Source: Candidatus Obscuribacterales bacterium (lineage in GTDB: Bacteria; Cyanobacteriota; Vampirovibrionia; Obscuribacterales; Obscuribacteraceae). From it: a DNA stretch of 38,030 nt. Under the pieces are notes generated by a model, which was given only the letters and a program-made list of their open reading frames with translations, did no database searches and was not told the origin of the DNA. The position numbers and the translations under genes are program-made. How positions within the stretch are numbered: position 1 is the first letter of the stretch; each line of letters begins with the position of its first letter. Below, piece by piece: positions 15,415-23,273 of the stretch. The stretch lies in NCBI GenBank assembly GCA_019747875.1, contig JAIEQI010000227.1:1-38030 (forward strand), in the 5' to 3' direction.

Positions 15415-16725
15415 TTAGATCTCGGCGAGTGGATTCATAATCGATGCTGGATCGTATTCGAGTTTGATTCTGCGTTTTAGCTCTTTCAGAACTGCATCGT
15501 CATTCGGTAGTTGAGACGCCTTGTACGTAAGCGATTCGGTTGGATGAGCTATTGCAATTACATCTGTGAATTTTCTGCTTAGCTCAACAAGTTTCTGGCG
15601 GAACTGGCTGCATGATTCTAGATCTTTGAATTCGATACTGGCTTTGTACTTTGAGGGTCGAGCGGTCCAGCCTAGCTTGCCTGATGCATCGGTGCTCGCT
15701 TTGAGAATCTCTTTCAAAGTCTTTCGTGGTGCGCAGCAGGACAAAACAAATGCATTTTTGGATTGACTTGCACGACTTAGTTCCTTCCAAAATGTTTGTT
15801 CCGTCGCTTGGTCCAATTCGATAATTCCATCATTCAGGAATAGATCGATAAGCTCTTTTCTTAATGTTGCAATCACGGATTCCATTCCGTGAAGCTGCAT
15901 GCATAAAGCCACGGACTCTATTGATGAGGCCGGCGAGACGCTGGCGGTCCCCTTTGGAGTGAACTGTTTCGCTAATGGATCTGTCGAGTTGCTAAGCTGC
16001 GTCTCTAAGGTCGAATTCTTTGCCGCCAGCGATTTCAGCATGCCTGCATCAGCCAATTCAAGACAGGACATTGGCAGACCAGAGCGAATAATTTCAATCG
16101 ACTTGGCAAAAGCTTCGTCAGCGTTCTTGAAAAACTTGATCAAGGAACTGGAAGCATCAGGTTTTGCATAAAGCCGAAGGTGCGCACTAATTGGAATCTG
16201 AAGTGTACCGTGTGATCCGCAAAACAGTTTCGGCAGGTCGTAGCCGGTGACATTTTTTACAACCTTGCCACCGCATTTGATGAGTTCACCCGACCCGAGC
16301 AAGCTGTTGATTCCGAGCACCATGTCGCGTGCTTCGCCGTATGCATGCTCCAGCGGACCCGCGTCCCCGCTATTGATGAAGTCCATCAACGAGGTCCTAT
16401 CATCGGCCGCATAAACCGGCAGCCACTGCTTACTCGTATCCAGGAGTGCTTGAAGGTCGCGAAGCGTAATCCCGGTTTCCAGGCTGATCACTTGATCTGA
16501 CGGTAGATGTTCGATTATTCGATTCAATCCATTCATCGTCATGAAGTGATAATTTTGCATCCCCGGCGCAATTGGTAATTTGTACGGATTGCCTGAAAGC
16601 AATCCATATCCATTCGTTCTGCAACTCTCTAAAAGAGACTTAACCGCATCGATTGAATCGCAGTTGATATGCTCAGAGAACACATTGTTCTCTTTGATGT
16701 TTTCCGCACCTGCATTTGATGACAT
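15415..16725 (-). CDS. GlcE-like FAD-binding oxidoreductase
   Basis: The 436-residue protein has a PCMH-type FAD-binding N-terminal half: residues about 20-200, with ISLETGITLRDLQALLD and GKVVKNVTGYDLPKLFCGSHGTL. The latter is a signature of the glycolate oxidase subunit GlcE. The C-terminal half is a divergent substrate/cap region, ending in RIKLEYDPASIMNPL, the usual C-terminus of this family. Glycolate oxidase normally needs GlcD and GlcF, which are not seen in the window, so this protein either works with distant subunits or has another substrate. It is divergent from csaB with a 79-bp gap. Confidence 0.85.
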   Translation of the reverse strand: MSSNAGAENIKENNVFSEHINCDSIDAVKSLLESCRTNGYGLLSGNPYKLPIAPGMQNYHFMTMNGLNRIIEHLPSDQVISLETGITLRDLQALLDTSKQWLPVYAADDRTSLMDFINSGDAGPLEHAYGEARDMVLGINSLLGSGELIKCGGKVVKNVTGYDLPKLFCGSHGTLQIPISAHLRLYAKPDASSSLIKFFKNADEAFAKSIEIIRSGLPMSCLELADAGMLKSLAAKNSTLETQLSNSTDPLAKQFTPKGTASVSPASSIESVALCMQLHGMESVIATLRKELIDLFLNDGIIELDQATEQTFWKELSRASQSKNAFVLSCCAPRKTLKEILKASTDASGKLGWTARPSKYKASIEFKDLESCSQFRQKLVELSRKFTDVIAIAHPTESLTYKASQLPNDDAVLKELKRRIKLEYDPASIMNPLAEI

Positions 16726-16804
16726 TGGTCAACCAACCTAGTTCACTCCAAGATTTTACGACTATTACTGAGAAAAAACTGGTATTGCCATAGCTGAGGA
16801 CTTG

Positions 16805-17917
16805 ATGGATCGCAAACTTGTTTTGATATCGGGCTATTACGGGTTTGACAACTTGGGAGATGAAGCGATTCTCGAAGAACTCGTCTCTGAACTCAAGAGA
16901 GTTGTAGACGCCGACGATATAGTCGTTCTCTCTGCTAATCCTGACTTGACTGCCAAGCGCTATGGCGTTCGATCGATGCAACGAAAGAGCTTTGGCGAAT
17001 TCTGGAACATCCTTACCCAAGCAAGGCTTTTCATCAGCGGCGGCGGCGGTCTTTTCCAGAACACGAAAACGCTAGGGTCAATTCTTTTCTATGGACTCCA
17101 GATTCTGATGGCGAAAGCACATAATGTGCCCACGCTCATTTATGCACAGGGGATCGGACCACTTAACGGCAAGTTGGCTGAAAATATTTGCCGGCAGTTC
17201 TTCGCACAGGCAAGCCAGATTACTGTTCGGGATGATGCCTCGATGAAGATTCTCGAGTCATGGCAGTTGCCGGCAATTCGCACTGCTGATCCCGTCTGGA
17301 ATCTCGAACCGAAGGCCGCTCCGCAGGCTATTCTTGATCAGTTGGCAACTGCCGATGGAAAATCCAAGCTCGTTGGATTGTCGCTTCGACCAAGTCATGA
17401 CTTAACGGATGCACATCTGAAACGGCTTGCTGAAGGTCTCTTTATGATTATGGACGAGACACAACATTTGGTTCTTCTTCCATTGCAGAAGGAGCAGGAT
17501 CTGCCTCTCCTCGAAAAATTTCACAGCTTTTGGCTTGAACGCGGACGGCGCTCCATCATTCTCGACATTAGTTCAATCGAGTATCCAAGCCAATGGGCTG
17601 CCCTGTTTTCCAAGTTCGATTTCGTGGTTGCGATGCGGCTGCATGCATTGATTTTTGCTCTTAAAGCCGGACTGCCTGTTTCTGGTATCGCCTATGATCC
17701 GAAAGTTACGCAGCTCTTAGCTGAGTTTGAGCAAACGTGCTTAATTCTTACCAAGGAGAGCAATGCAGAGCAGTGGGTTGAAAGCCTGAAATCATTCAAA
17801 AACAGTATGCCGAGCCATTCTCGTAGTGCAAAGCAACATTTGGAATCTGCAAAAAATTTGGCTTGCCAGAACTTTGAGAATATCGCTAGAATTTTGAACA
17901 TGCCAAGAGCGGTGTAA
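16805..17917 (+). CDS. csaB: CsaB-type polysaccharide pyruvyl transferase
   Basis: CsaB adds a ketal pyruvate from phosphoenolpyruvate to a cell-wall polysaccharide, which can anchor S-layer proteins carrying SLH domains. The 370 residues show the family N-terminus ISGYYGFDNLGDEAILEELV, the glycine-rich ISGGGGLFQ, the middle IYAQGIGPL, TVRDDASM, GLSLRPSHD and the C-terminal MRLHALIFALKAGLPVSGIAYDPKV. TGAGGA lies five to six bases before the ATG at 16805. A TTG three bases earlier is possible. It is followed by a WecG/TagA family glycosyltransferase, a pairing that supports a role in cell-wall glycan assembly. Confidence 0.93.
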   Translation: MDRKLVLISGYYGFDNLGDEAILEELVSELKRVVDADDIVVLSANPDLTAKRYGVRSMQRKSFGEFWNILTQARLFISGGGGLFQNTKTLGSILFYGLQILMAKAHNVPTLIYAQGIGPLNGKLAENICRQFFAQASQITVRDDASMKILESWQLPAIRTADPVWNLEPKAAPQAILDQLATADGKSKLVGLSLRPSHDLTDAHLKRLAEGLFMIMDETQHLVLLPLQKEQDLPLLEKFHSFWLERGRRSIILDISSIEYPSQWAALFSKFDFVVAMRLHALIFALKAGLPVSGIAYDPKVTQLLAEFEQTCLILTKESNAEQWVESLKSFKNSMPSHSRSAKQHLESAKNLACQNFENIARILNMPRAV

Positions 17918-17984
17918 GTGAGATTTCTTTCAAGCCTGCTGATTACCTTGGAGAGAGTAAAATAACGAGTAGGCACCGCCCGTG

Positions 17985-18797
17985 ATGTCAACATTGTCAA
18001 TAACGAACCGTTCCCGGCAAAAAGTGCTTGGCTATCCCGTCGACGTCGTAGACGAGTCGAAGGCTGTTGCCGTGATTGAGGACGCCTGGGCGCGTCATCG
18101 CGGCATGCATGTTGTGACACTAAACGCAGAAATGGTTGTGGCTGCTCAGCAAGATGCTGAGTTGGATCGCATAGTAAGGCATGCTCACCTGATTGTGCCC
18201 GACGGAGCTGGTGTCGTCTGGGCTGTAAAAATGAACGGGCAAGACATCTCGCGGGTGCCCGGTATCGAACTTGCAGCTGCTGCACTAGCCAGTGCCGCTA
18301 AGCACGAGAAGCGTGTAGCACTAATCGGCGGTAAGCCAGAAGTTATGGAGCGTTTGTTGGAAGTTCTTCCGCAACGCTATCCCGGTATCAATATCGTCGC
18401 AAGCCACAATGGTTACTTTACTATCGAAGACGAAGAAAACGTCGTTGATGAGATTGCCGCCCATCAGCCGGACCTTGTGCTTGTTGCTTTGGGCGTGCCG
18501 AAGCAAGAGTATTTCATTGATCGCTGGGGCGCTTCATTCACGCAATCTGTGAAAGTTGGTGTCGGTGGAAGCTTTGATGTTTGGACCGGTCAGGTCAAAA
18601 GAGCTCCGGCGCTCATGCGTAAGCTCAATCTAGAATGGTTCTATCGCCTTGTTAGTGAGCCGTGGCGCTTCAAGCGAATAATGTCGGCGCTGCCTAACTT
18701 TTTCTTCCAGGTCTTACACGAGGCGGTGTTTAGCCCATCGTCGGGTCGACCGGATGAGTCGAAAGAACAAAACGATAGCAGCGGAAACGACAAGTAA
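17985..18797 (+). CDS. WecG/TagA/CpsF family glycosyltransferase
   Basis: The 270-residue protein belongs to the family that transfers N-acetylmannosamine (or the uronic acid) to a lipid-linked GlcNAc intermediate early in wall-polymer synthesis. Seen motifs are VTLNAEMVVAAQQD (the conserved TxN strand near the N-terminus), IVPDGAGVVWA, VALIGGKPEV, DLVLVALGVPKQEYFI and VGGSFDVWTGQVKRAP, then the basic-aromatic C-terminus NLEWFYRLVSEPWRFKR. The start is ATG 17985, though GTG 17982 is possible. It is 67 bases downstream of csaB and 17 bases before mrnC, so one transcript is likely. Confidence 0.94.
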   Translation: MSTLSITNRSRQKVLGYPVDVVDESKAVAVIEDAWARHRGMHVVTLNAEMVVAAQQDAELDRIVRHAHLIVPDGAGVVWAVKMNGQDISRVPGIELAAAALASAAKHEKRVALIGGKPEVMERLLEVLPQRYPGINIVASHNGYFTIEDEENVVDEIAAHQPDLVLVALGVPKQEYFIDRWGASFTQSVKVGVGGSFDVWTGQVKRAPALMRKLNLEWFYRLVSEPWRFKRIMSALPNFFFQVLHEAVFSPSSGRPDESKEQNDSSGNDK

Positions 18798-18814
18798 CGG
18801 CACTGGCAGCAAGT

Positions 18815-19201
18815 TTGACTAATTTTGGCAAACAAACAATTTCCTGTGCGGAGGCAAAGCTAATACCTCCTCGTCAGTTGGCGCATCTTGGAGACGCGGT
18901 CTTCGCTTTGTTTGAGCGCGAACGGGAAGTGATTTCCGCAATCAATGTCAAACAGATGCATGAGCGAGTTACTGCCCGCTCGTCCGCTACGGCTCAGGCA
19001 GAGCTTCTCGAGAAGATTTTGCCCGCACTTAGCGAGGATGAACAGGATATTGTCAGGCGCGCTCGAAACATCAAGGCCCCGAGCGGAAGATCTGGCGGCC
19101 AATTGATCTACAGAAATGCCACTTCCTTCGAAGCTTTAATAGGCTATTTATATTTGACATCATCTGAGCGCCTCGAAGAGCTTCTTGCCATGACTATTTG
19201 A
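18815..19201 (+). CDS. mrnC: Mini-ribonuclease III
   Basis: Mini-III processes the ends of 23S rRNA precursors in Firmicutes and cyanobacterial relatives. The 128-residue protein contains an RNase III catalytic domain only, with no double-stranded-RNA-binding domain. Motifs are LAHLGDAVFALFER (the Asp is catalytic), the family KQMHERVTARSSATAQA, IVRRARNIKAPSG and the second catalytic segment ATSFEALIGYLYLT (Glu in FEAL). The start is a TTG at 18815 with a weak ribosome binding site. A start within the wecG stop region is not seen. It follows wecG by 17 bases. Confidence 0.92.
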   Translation: MTNFGKQTISCAEAKLIPPRQLAHLGDAVFALFEREREVISAINVKQMHERVTARSSATAQAELLEKILPALSEDEQDIVRRARNIKAPSGRSGGQLIYRNATSFEALIGYLYLTSSERLEELLAMTI

Positions 19202-19313
19202 GTGTAATCCTTAAGGATAGGTTGTAATGGAGATTAGGCTTCAGACCTAGTGTTACCTTAGGTTTAGGAATGCATTTTCTCGCCTGCCGTGCCTTCCTTC
19301 TGGTAACTCGCTT

Positions 19314-20447
19314 GTGACAACCAATACGGGACACATATTCGAAACTCTTTTCGAGCATAGCGCGGACGGCATCGTTATCTCCGACGAGGCTGGGCTGGTT
19401 GTACGTTGCAACCCCGCCTTCGCAAAGCTCTTGACAAAGAAGGCTGAAGACATCGCCGGGCGCTCGCTGCACGAATTTCTCGATCTCAGTTGTCACGGAG
19501 AGAATGATTCCAACAATCCAGCGCCGCAGCCGATGAGCATCGCAAAGATGCTTGAGGGCGGCGAAAGCAAGAATGGAAACTCTGACTCGAAGAACATTGT
19601 CGTTTTTTGTGCGAACGGGCTCGATTTGATAATGCCAGCCTCGCATTTCACGACAGAGAATTCGGCCGGAAAGCAATTTGTAACGATGGTCTACATCGTG
19701 CAAGCACAAAGTGTGCAGCAAGCGCAGACCGAGTTTGTAAGCACTGTTAGTCACGAATTGCGCACACCACTAACAAGTATCAAGGGATTTGCAGATACCA
19801 TTTTGCGCGCGGGAGATCGAATAGATGCTGCCTCCCAGCGCCGTTACATCGGCATTATCAAAGATCAGGCAGATCGTCTTACGCGCCTGGTTGAAGATCT
19901 TCTCGCTGTTTCTCGGCTCGAATCCCGACGCATGCAACTGACGATTCGCGCTATAAATCTAGAAGAAGCAGTACAGAGAGTTGTTCAAAATTTGAGCGAG
20001 AAAGCTAAACGCCATCAAATCGCAGTAAAGATTCCGCCTGGCTTACCGCAGGTATGGGCTGATGCTGACCGGCTTGAGCAAATACTGACGAACTTGATTG
20101 ATAATGCGATCAAGTATTCACCTGCTGAAACGACCGTGACAATCTGTGCACGAGCAATTCACCAGGAGCCGGAAATGGTCGAGTTCTCCGTGACCGACCA
20201 GGGCGGTGGCATATCGGCCGATTATCTTCCCCAAATCTTCAATAAATTCAGTAGGCAAGACAACCCACTAACAAGACAAACCGAAGGAACTGGGCTAGGT
20301 CTTTACATAACCAAATCTCTTGTGATTGCGCTAGATGGAAACATCAATGTCACCAGCGAACCCGGCTCAACAACCTTTACTGTGCAAGTACCTTCTGCGA
20401 CGCTTGAACAACAAGCAGCTCGGGGGCGTGGGTACACAGTATGTTGA
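19314..20447 (+). CDS. Soluble PAS histidine kinase
   Basis: The 377-residue protein has an N-terminal PAS domain (about 8-125, FEHSADGIVISDEAGLVVRCNPAFAKLL). A HisKA domain follows, with the phosphoacceptor H147 (FVSTVSHELRTPLTSIKGF). The HATPase domain has the N box NLIDNAIKYS, the G1 box DQGGGI and the G2 box GTGLGLYI. There is no transmembrane segment or HAMP domain, so it is a cytoplasmic sensor. The start is a GTG at 19314. Its TGA overlaps the start of the degenerate regulator (20441 or 20447), so the two are translationally coupled. The kinase is intact although its genetic partner seems unable to take phosphate at the first receiver. Confidence 0.9.
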   Translation: MTTNTGHIFETLFEHSADGIVISDEAGLVVRCNPAFAKLLTKKAEDIAGRSLHEFLDLSCHGENDSNNPAPQPMSIAKMLEGGESKNGNSDSKNIVVFCANGLDLIMPASHFTTENSAGKQFVTMVYIVQAQSVQQAQTEFVSTVSHELRTPLTSIKGFADTILRAGDRIDAASQRRYIGIIKDQADRLTRLVEDLLAVSRLESRRMQLTIRAINLEEAVQRVVQNLSEKAKRHQIAVKIPPGLPQVWADADRLEQILTNLIDNAIKYSPAETTVTICARAIHQEPEMVEFSVTDQGGGISADYLPQIFNKFSRQDNPLTRQTEGTGLGLYITKSLVIALDGNINVTSEPGSTTFTVQVPSATLEQQAARGRGYTVC

Positions 20448-21760
20448 TGCCGACGCCGACTATTATGATCATCCACAATCCGAAAGCGGTCGCGCAGTAC
20501 GCTACTTTGCTTGATAAAACCGGCTCCAAAGTGCATGCCGTAACCTCCTTTGAAGAAGCTAACGAGTTGCTTTCGTTTTTGCATCCCGACTTGATTCTGT
20601 TGGCCGCGCAAATGGAAGAAGGTGACGGCAGACTTTACTGCCAGCAAATCAGAGCAACGCTAACGCATCCCCGCCCCGTCCTGGTCCTATTGCACAGTTC
20701 GGAAGATGTGAACGAGCGAATCTCCAGCTTCCGATATGGTGCAGATGATGTGCTCGGCGAGAACATCGACCGAAGCGAGCTAGCGATTCGTGTGCTCGCG
20801 CACCTTCGTCGCCGTCAGGAAGAACTCTGCAACCCGCTTACGCAGATGCCTGGACCAATCATGATTCGTCGCATGCTTGAGCAAGTTCTCGTTCAAGATA
20901 GACCTTGGGCTGCTCTCAGCATCGACCTCAATAATTTGCGTGTGTACAACGAAACATATGGCGACCTTGCTGGCGATCAGCTTATTAAGGCGCTCGGCGC
21001 AGTTTGCATGTCTAGCGTTGGTGAGAACGACTTTGCAGGTCATATTGAAGCGGATGACTTCTTCATTATTACGTCGCCCGAGCGTCGCCTTCATGTGGCC
21101 GAGATGATAGATCGGCAGTTCAACGACATGAGCCGCCGATTTTATCCGCCTGAAGTCAGCGAAAGAGGATACCTGATTAGCACTGGACGTGGTGGCATCC
21201 GCCGTCGAGTACCTTTGATCTCCATTGCAATCGGTATCGTATCTAGTACCAGCCGCCGTTATCAAAGTTACGTCGACGTTCTGACTGAATCTCGCGACAA
21301 CCGTTACTTGGCTAAGCAAGAGGCTCATTGTGTCTGGGTTGAGGATACGGAGGCTAAGCCACAAGTTCACCGCGAACATTCGTCTCGTTCGACAATTCTA
21401 GTGGTTGAGCCAGATGGTGCTATGGCGTGTCTTTTGCAAGAAATCCTCTCACTTGAAGGTTATTCAGTTGAAGTTACGGCTTCTGCCAATGATGCTTTGG
21501 ACAAGGCGCGTGATTTGCACCCGGATCTAATCCTACTAGAATCCAATCTTGCCGATCGTCGCATGGATGGCTGGGGACTTTGCCGCACCATCAAGGAGAC
21601 TGAGGAATTCAGCCAGTGCTGGGTTGTGATGGTCACGTCGAATCCAGACCAGTCCTTGGCACTAGAGTCGGGCGCGGATCTTTATATGCCAAAGCCGTTT
21701 GAAATGCCATCGCTTCTTTCAGAGCTGAGCCTTCTTCTTCGATCGCGCCAGCGCCGTTAG
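20441..21760 (+). CDS. REC-GGDEF-REC response-regulator-like protein with degenerate sites
   Basis: The 439-residue protein carries receiver 1 (about 6-125), a GGDEF domain (about 130-300) and receiver 2 (about 316-437). In receiver 1 the phospho-accepting Asp is A55 (LILLAAQM), the acidic pair is HN, and the conserved Lys is replaced by Glu (LGENID). In the GGDEF domain the signature is HIEADDF (201-207), so cyclic-di-GMP synthesis is unlikely. In receiver 2 the phospho-Asp is E367 (LILLESNL), while T399 and K418 remain. This Asp-to-Glu change can mimic the phosphorylated state in other regulators. It overlaps the kinase stop by 7 bases. A role as a locked-on adapter is inference. Confidence 0.88.
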   Translation: MLMPTPTIMIIHNPKAVAQYATLLDKTGSKVHAVTSFEEANELLSFLHPDLILLAAQMEEGDGRLYCQQIRATLTHPRPVLVLLHSSEDVNERISSFRYGADDVLGENIDRSELAIRVLAHLRRRQEELCNPLTQMPGPIMIRRMLEQVLVQDRPWAALSIDLNNLRVYNETYGDLAGDQLIKALGAVCMSSVGENDFAGHIEADDFFIITSPERRLHVAEMIDRQFNDMSRRFYPPEVSERGYLISTGRGGIRRRVPLISIAIGIVSSTSRRYQSYVDVLTESRDNRYLAKQEAHCVWVEDTEAKPQVHREHSSRSTILVVEPDGAMACLLQEILSLEGYSVEVTASANDALDKARDLHPDLILLESNLADRRMDGWGLCRTIKETEEFSQCWVVMVTSNPDQSLALESGADLYMPKPFEMPSLLSELSLLLRSRQRR

Positions 21761-21763
21761 ATT

Positions 21764-21792
21764 GCCAAATAATGATCAAAAGATTACTTGGC
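21764..21792. terminator. Hairpin between convergent regulator and phosphatase genes
   Basis: GCCAAATAAT (21764-21773) pairs with ATTACTTGGC (21783-21792), with 9 of 10 complementary around a nine-base loop. It lies across the 23-bp convergent gap and overlaps the end of the phosphatase gene. No clear T-tract follows, so this is a weak bidirectional terminator candidate. Confidence 0.4.
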
Positions 21793-22359
21793 TAGATCTT
21801 TCAAAATCCAATCAACAGCATCTGTGATGTTGTGCGCGGTGTAAGCTGGCTCAACTTTGTACTGATAACGACCGTCCATAACAGCCTGGCCGTAACCGGT
21901 CTTTACCAAAATACCTTTGGCACCACAGTTGTCTGCCAAAGCTACATCGCTGGCTTTATCACCCACAACATAGGCTTTCTTCGGATCAAGATCACTATGC
22001 TCCTGGAAGGCTTGTTCAACTAATCCCGGCTCCGGCTTGCGGCAGCGGCATTTTATTGAGAACTCAGTAACCTTTCCCGTCTCAAGGTGTGGACAATAAT
22101 AGATTCCGTCCAGCTTAGCGCCCTTTGACTCGAGCAGCTTTACCAATCGATCGTTTAGGAGCTTGATGTGGTCTTCAGTATAGAAACCGCGTGCTGCACC
22201 GGTCTGGTTTGACACAAGAATGGCAGCCACATTGGCTGTATTGAGCTTCACCACCGATTCTGCAGCACCTGAAATCAGGTTTAGCATGGATACGTCATGG
22301 ATATATCCAATCTCTTCGTTGAGCGTTCCGTCACGGTCTAAGAAAACTACAGGTCGCAT
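21784..22359 (-). CDS. gmhB: D-glycero-D-manno-heptose-1,7-bisphosphate 7-phosphatase-like HAD enzyme
   Basis: This is a HAD-superfamily phosphatase of 191 residues. The nucleophile motif DRDGTLN is at residues 8-14, followed by VSNQTGAARGF (motif II). The zinc-loop signature CPHLE with CRCRKPEPG is characteristic of GmhB/histidinol-phosphatase-type enzymes. The motif IV-type VVGDKASDVALADNCG is near the C-terminus. GmhB removes the 7-phosphate of a heptose bisphosphate during ADP-heptose synthesis for lipopolysaccharide or glycoproteins. Histidinol phosphatase is the main alternative. The start is ATG 22359 (TGAGGAAT upstream) rather than an upstream in-frame codon. Other heptose genes are not in the window. 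Confidence 0.88.
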   Translation of the reverse strand: MRPVVFLDRDGTLNEEIGYIHDVSMLNLISGAAESVVKLNTANVAAILVSNQTGAARGFYTEDHIKLLNDRLVKLLESKGAKLDGIYYCPHLETGKVTEFSIKCRCRKPEPGLVEQAFQEHSDLDPKKAYVVGDKASDVALADNCGAKGILVKTGYGQAVMDGRYQYKVEPAYTAHNITDAVDWILKDLAK

Positions 22360-22533
22360 CGATTCCTCACCAGTTGTTCTTTTCAATATTACTACCAATG
22401 TGCCACTCCAGTAACGCCAGAACGCCCAAAATTACACTGTTTAGCGAAAATCGCAATTTGCCAAGTTGCCACATAGACGAGACTTCGTGCTAGCATGTGA
22501 TTTGAGATAGTACCTTCGCTTTTAGGGTGAACC

Positions 22534-22959
22534 ATGAGACTAGACGACGACAATGCGTCGTTCCGCTTCAATCAAGAAGGTCTCCGTAAGTTCATGGGAG
22601 ACCTGGAAGTGGAAATCATGGAGCTGGTTTGGAAGAAAGCCAACCCCACGGTCACTGTCAGAGATATATACGAATTGCTCCGCCAAAAAAGGCCGATCGC
22701 TTACACGACGGTGATGACCACGATGTTTCGCCTTGATCAAAAAGGCATCTTGCGAATCGTGGACAAGGCAGGTTTGGCCAATTGCTACGTGCCAGAAAAG
22801 ACGCGCGAAGAGTTTATCCAGGATATTGTCTCCAAGGTCCTCGAAATCTTTTTCGAGCAGTTTCCGGACGAGTGTGAGCACTACATAGCAAAGCGCAAAC
22901 CGAGCAAATCCTCAAGCTCCAGCAAGAAAACAAGCACCAGTTCAAGTAAACGTAAGTAG
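22534..22959 (+). CDS. BlaI/MecI/CopY-family transcriptional repressor
   Basis: The 141-residue protein has the winged-helix domain of BlaI/MecI regulators: LEVEIMELVWKKANPTVTVRDIYELL, then AYTTVMTTMFRLDQKGIL (recognition helix), and a C-terminal dimerisation helix with IQDIVSKVLEIFFEQFPDEC. Family members repress beta-lactamase or copper genes and are usually cleaved by a BlaR1-type membrane protease. No such protease lies next to it. The last 25 residues are an unusual Ser/Lys run, basic and likely disordered, which may add non-specific DNA affinity. The gene is divergent from gmhB across a 174-bp gap. Confidence 0.92.
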   Translation: MRLDDDNASFRFNQEGLRKFMGDLEVEIMELVWKKANPTVTVRDIYELLRQKRPIAYTTVMTTMFRLDQKGILRIVDKAGLANCYVPEKTREEFIQDIVSKVLEIFFEQFPDECEHYIAKRKPSKSSSSSKKTSTSSSKRK

Positions 22960-23273
22960 CAGATCGCGCGGCGATGGGCTTTTCGAAATCTCGGTGAAAT
23001 CGAACAGGCGCGATTGCTTTTCGTGTCGCTTCGCTTTGATGCGTATCTTTGCTATGTGTAACCCCTTCCAATAAAGTGGCAGGCCGTTTCTCAGCAATGT
23101 TTTGGTTGATTGACGACAAATGACCTCTTCGGTTGTCGGGGGGCAACTGAGTAACTCCTGGGTACGCACTGGTCACCTTGAAAGTAATTTGGAGAGCCGA
23201 CGCGCTCAAGAAATGCGCAAAGAGAAAGGGAGGCTTTCGCCTCCCTTTTGTATATCTCTTGATCGTCCGGTCC
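22960..23273. other. Convergent intergenic region
   Basis: There are 314 bases between the BlaI-type gene and the convergent secretin gene. Apart from the terminator at 23225-23249 I see no gene or repeat. Confidence 0.5.
23225..23249 (-). terminator. Terminator of the secretin gene (possibly bidirectional)
   Basis: AAAGGGAGGC pairs perfectly with GCCTCCCTTT around a TTTC loop. A T-rich run follows on both strands. It lies 25 bases beyond the secretin stop codon. Confidence 0.85.
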
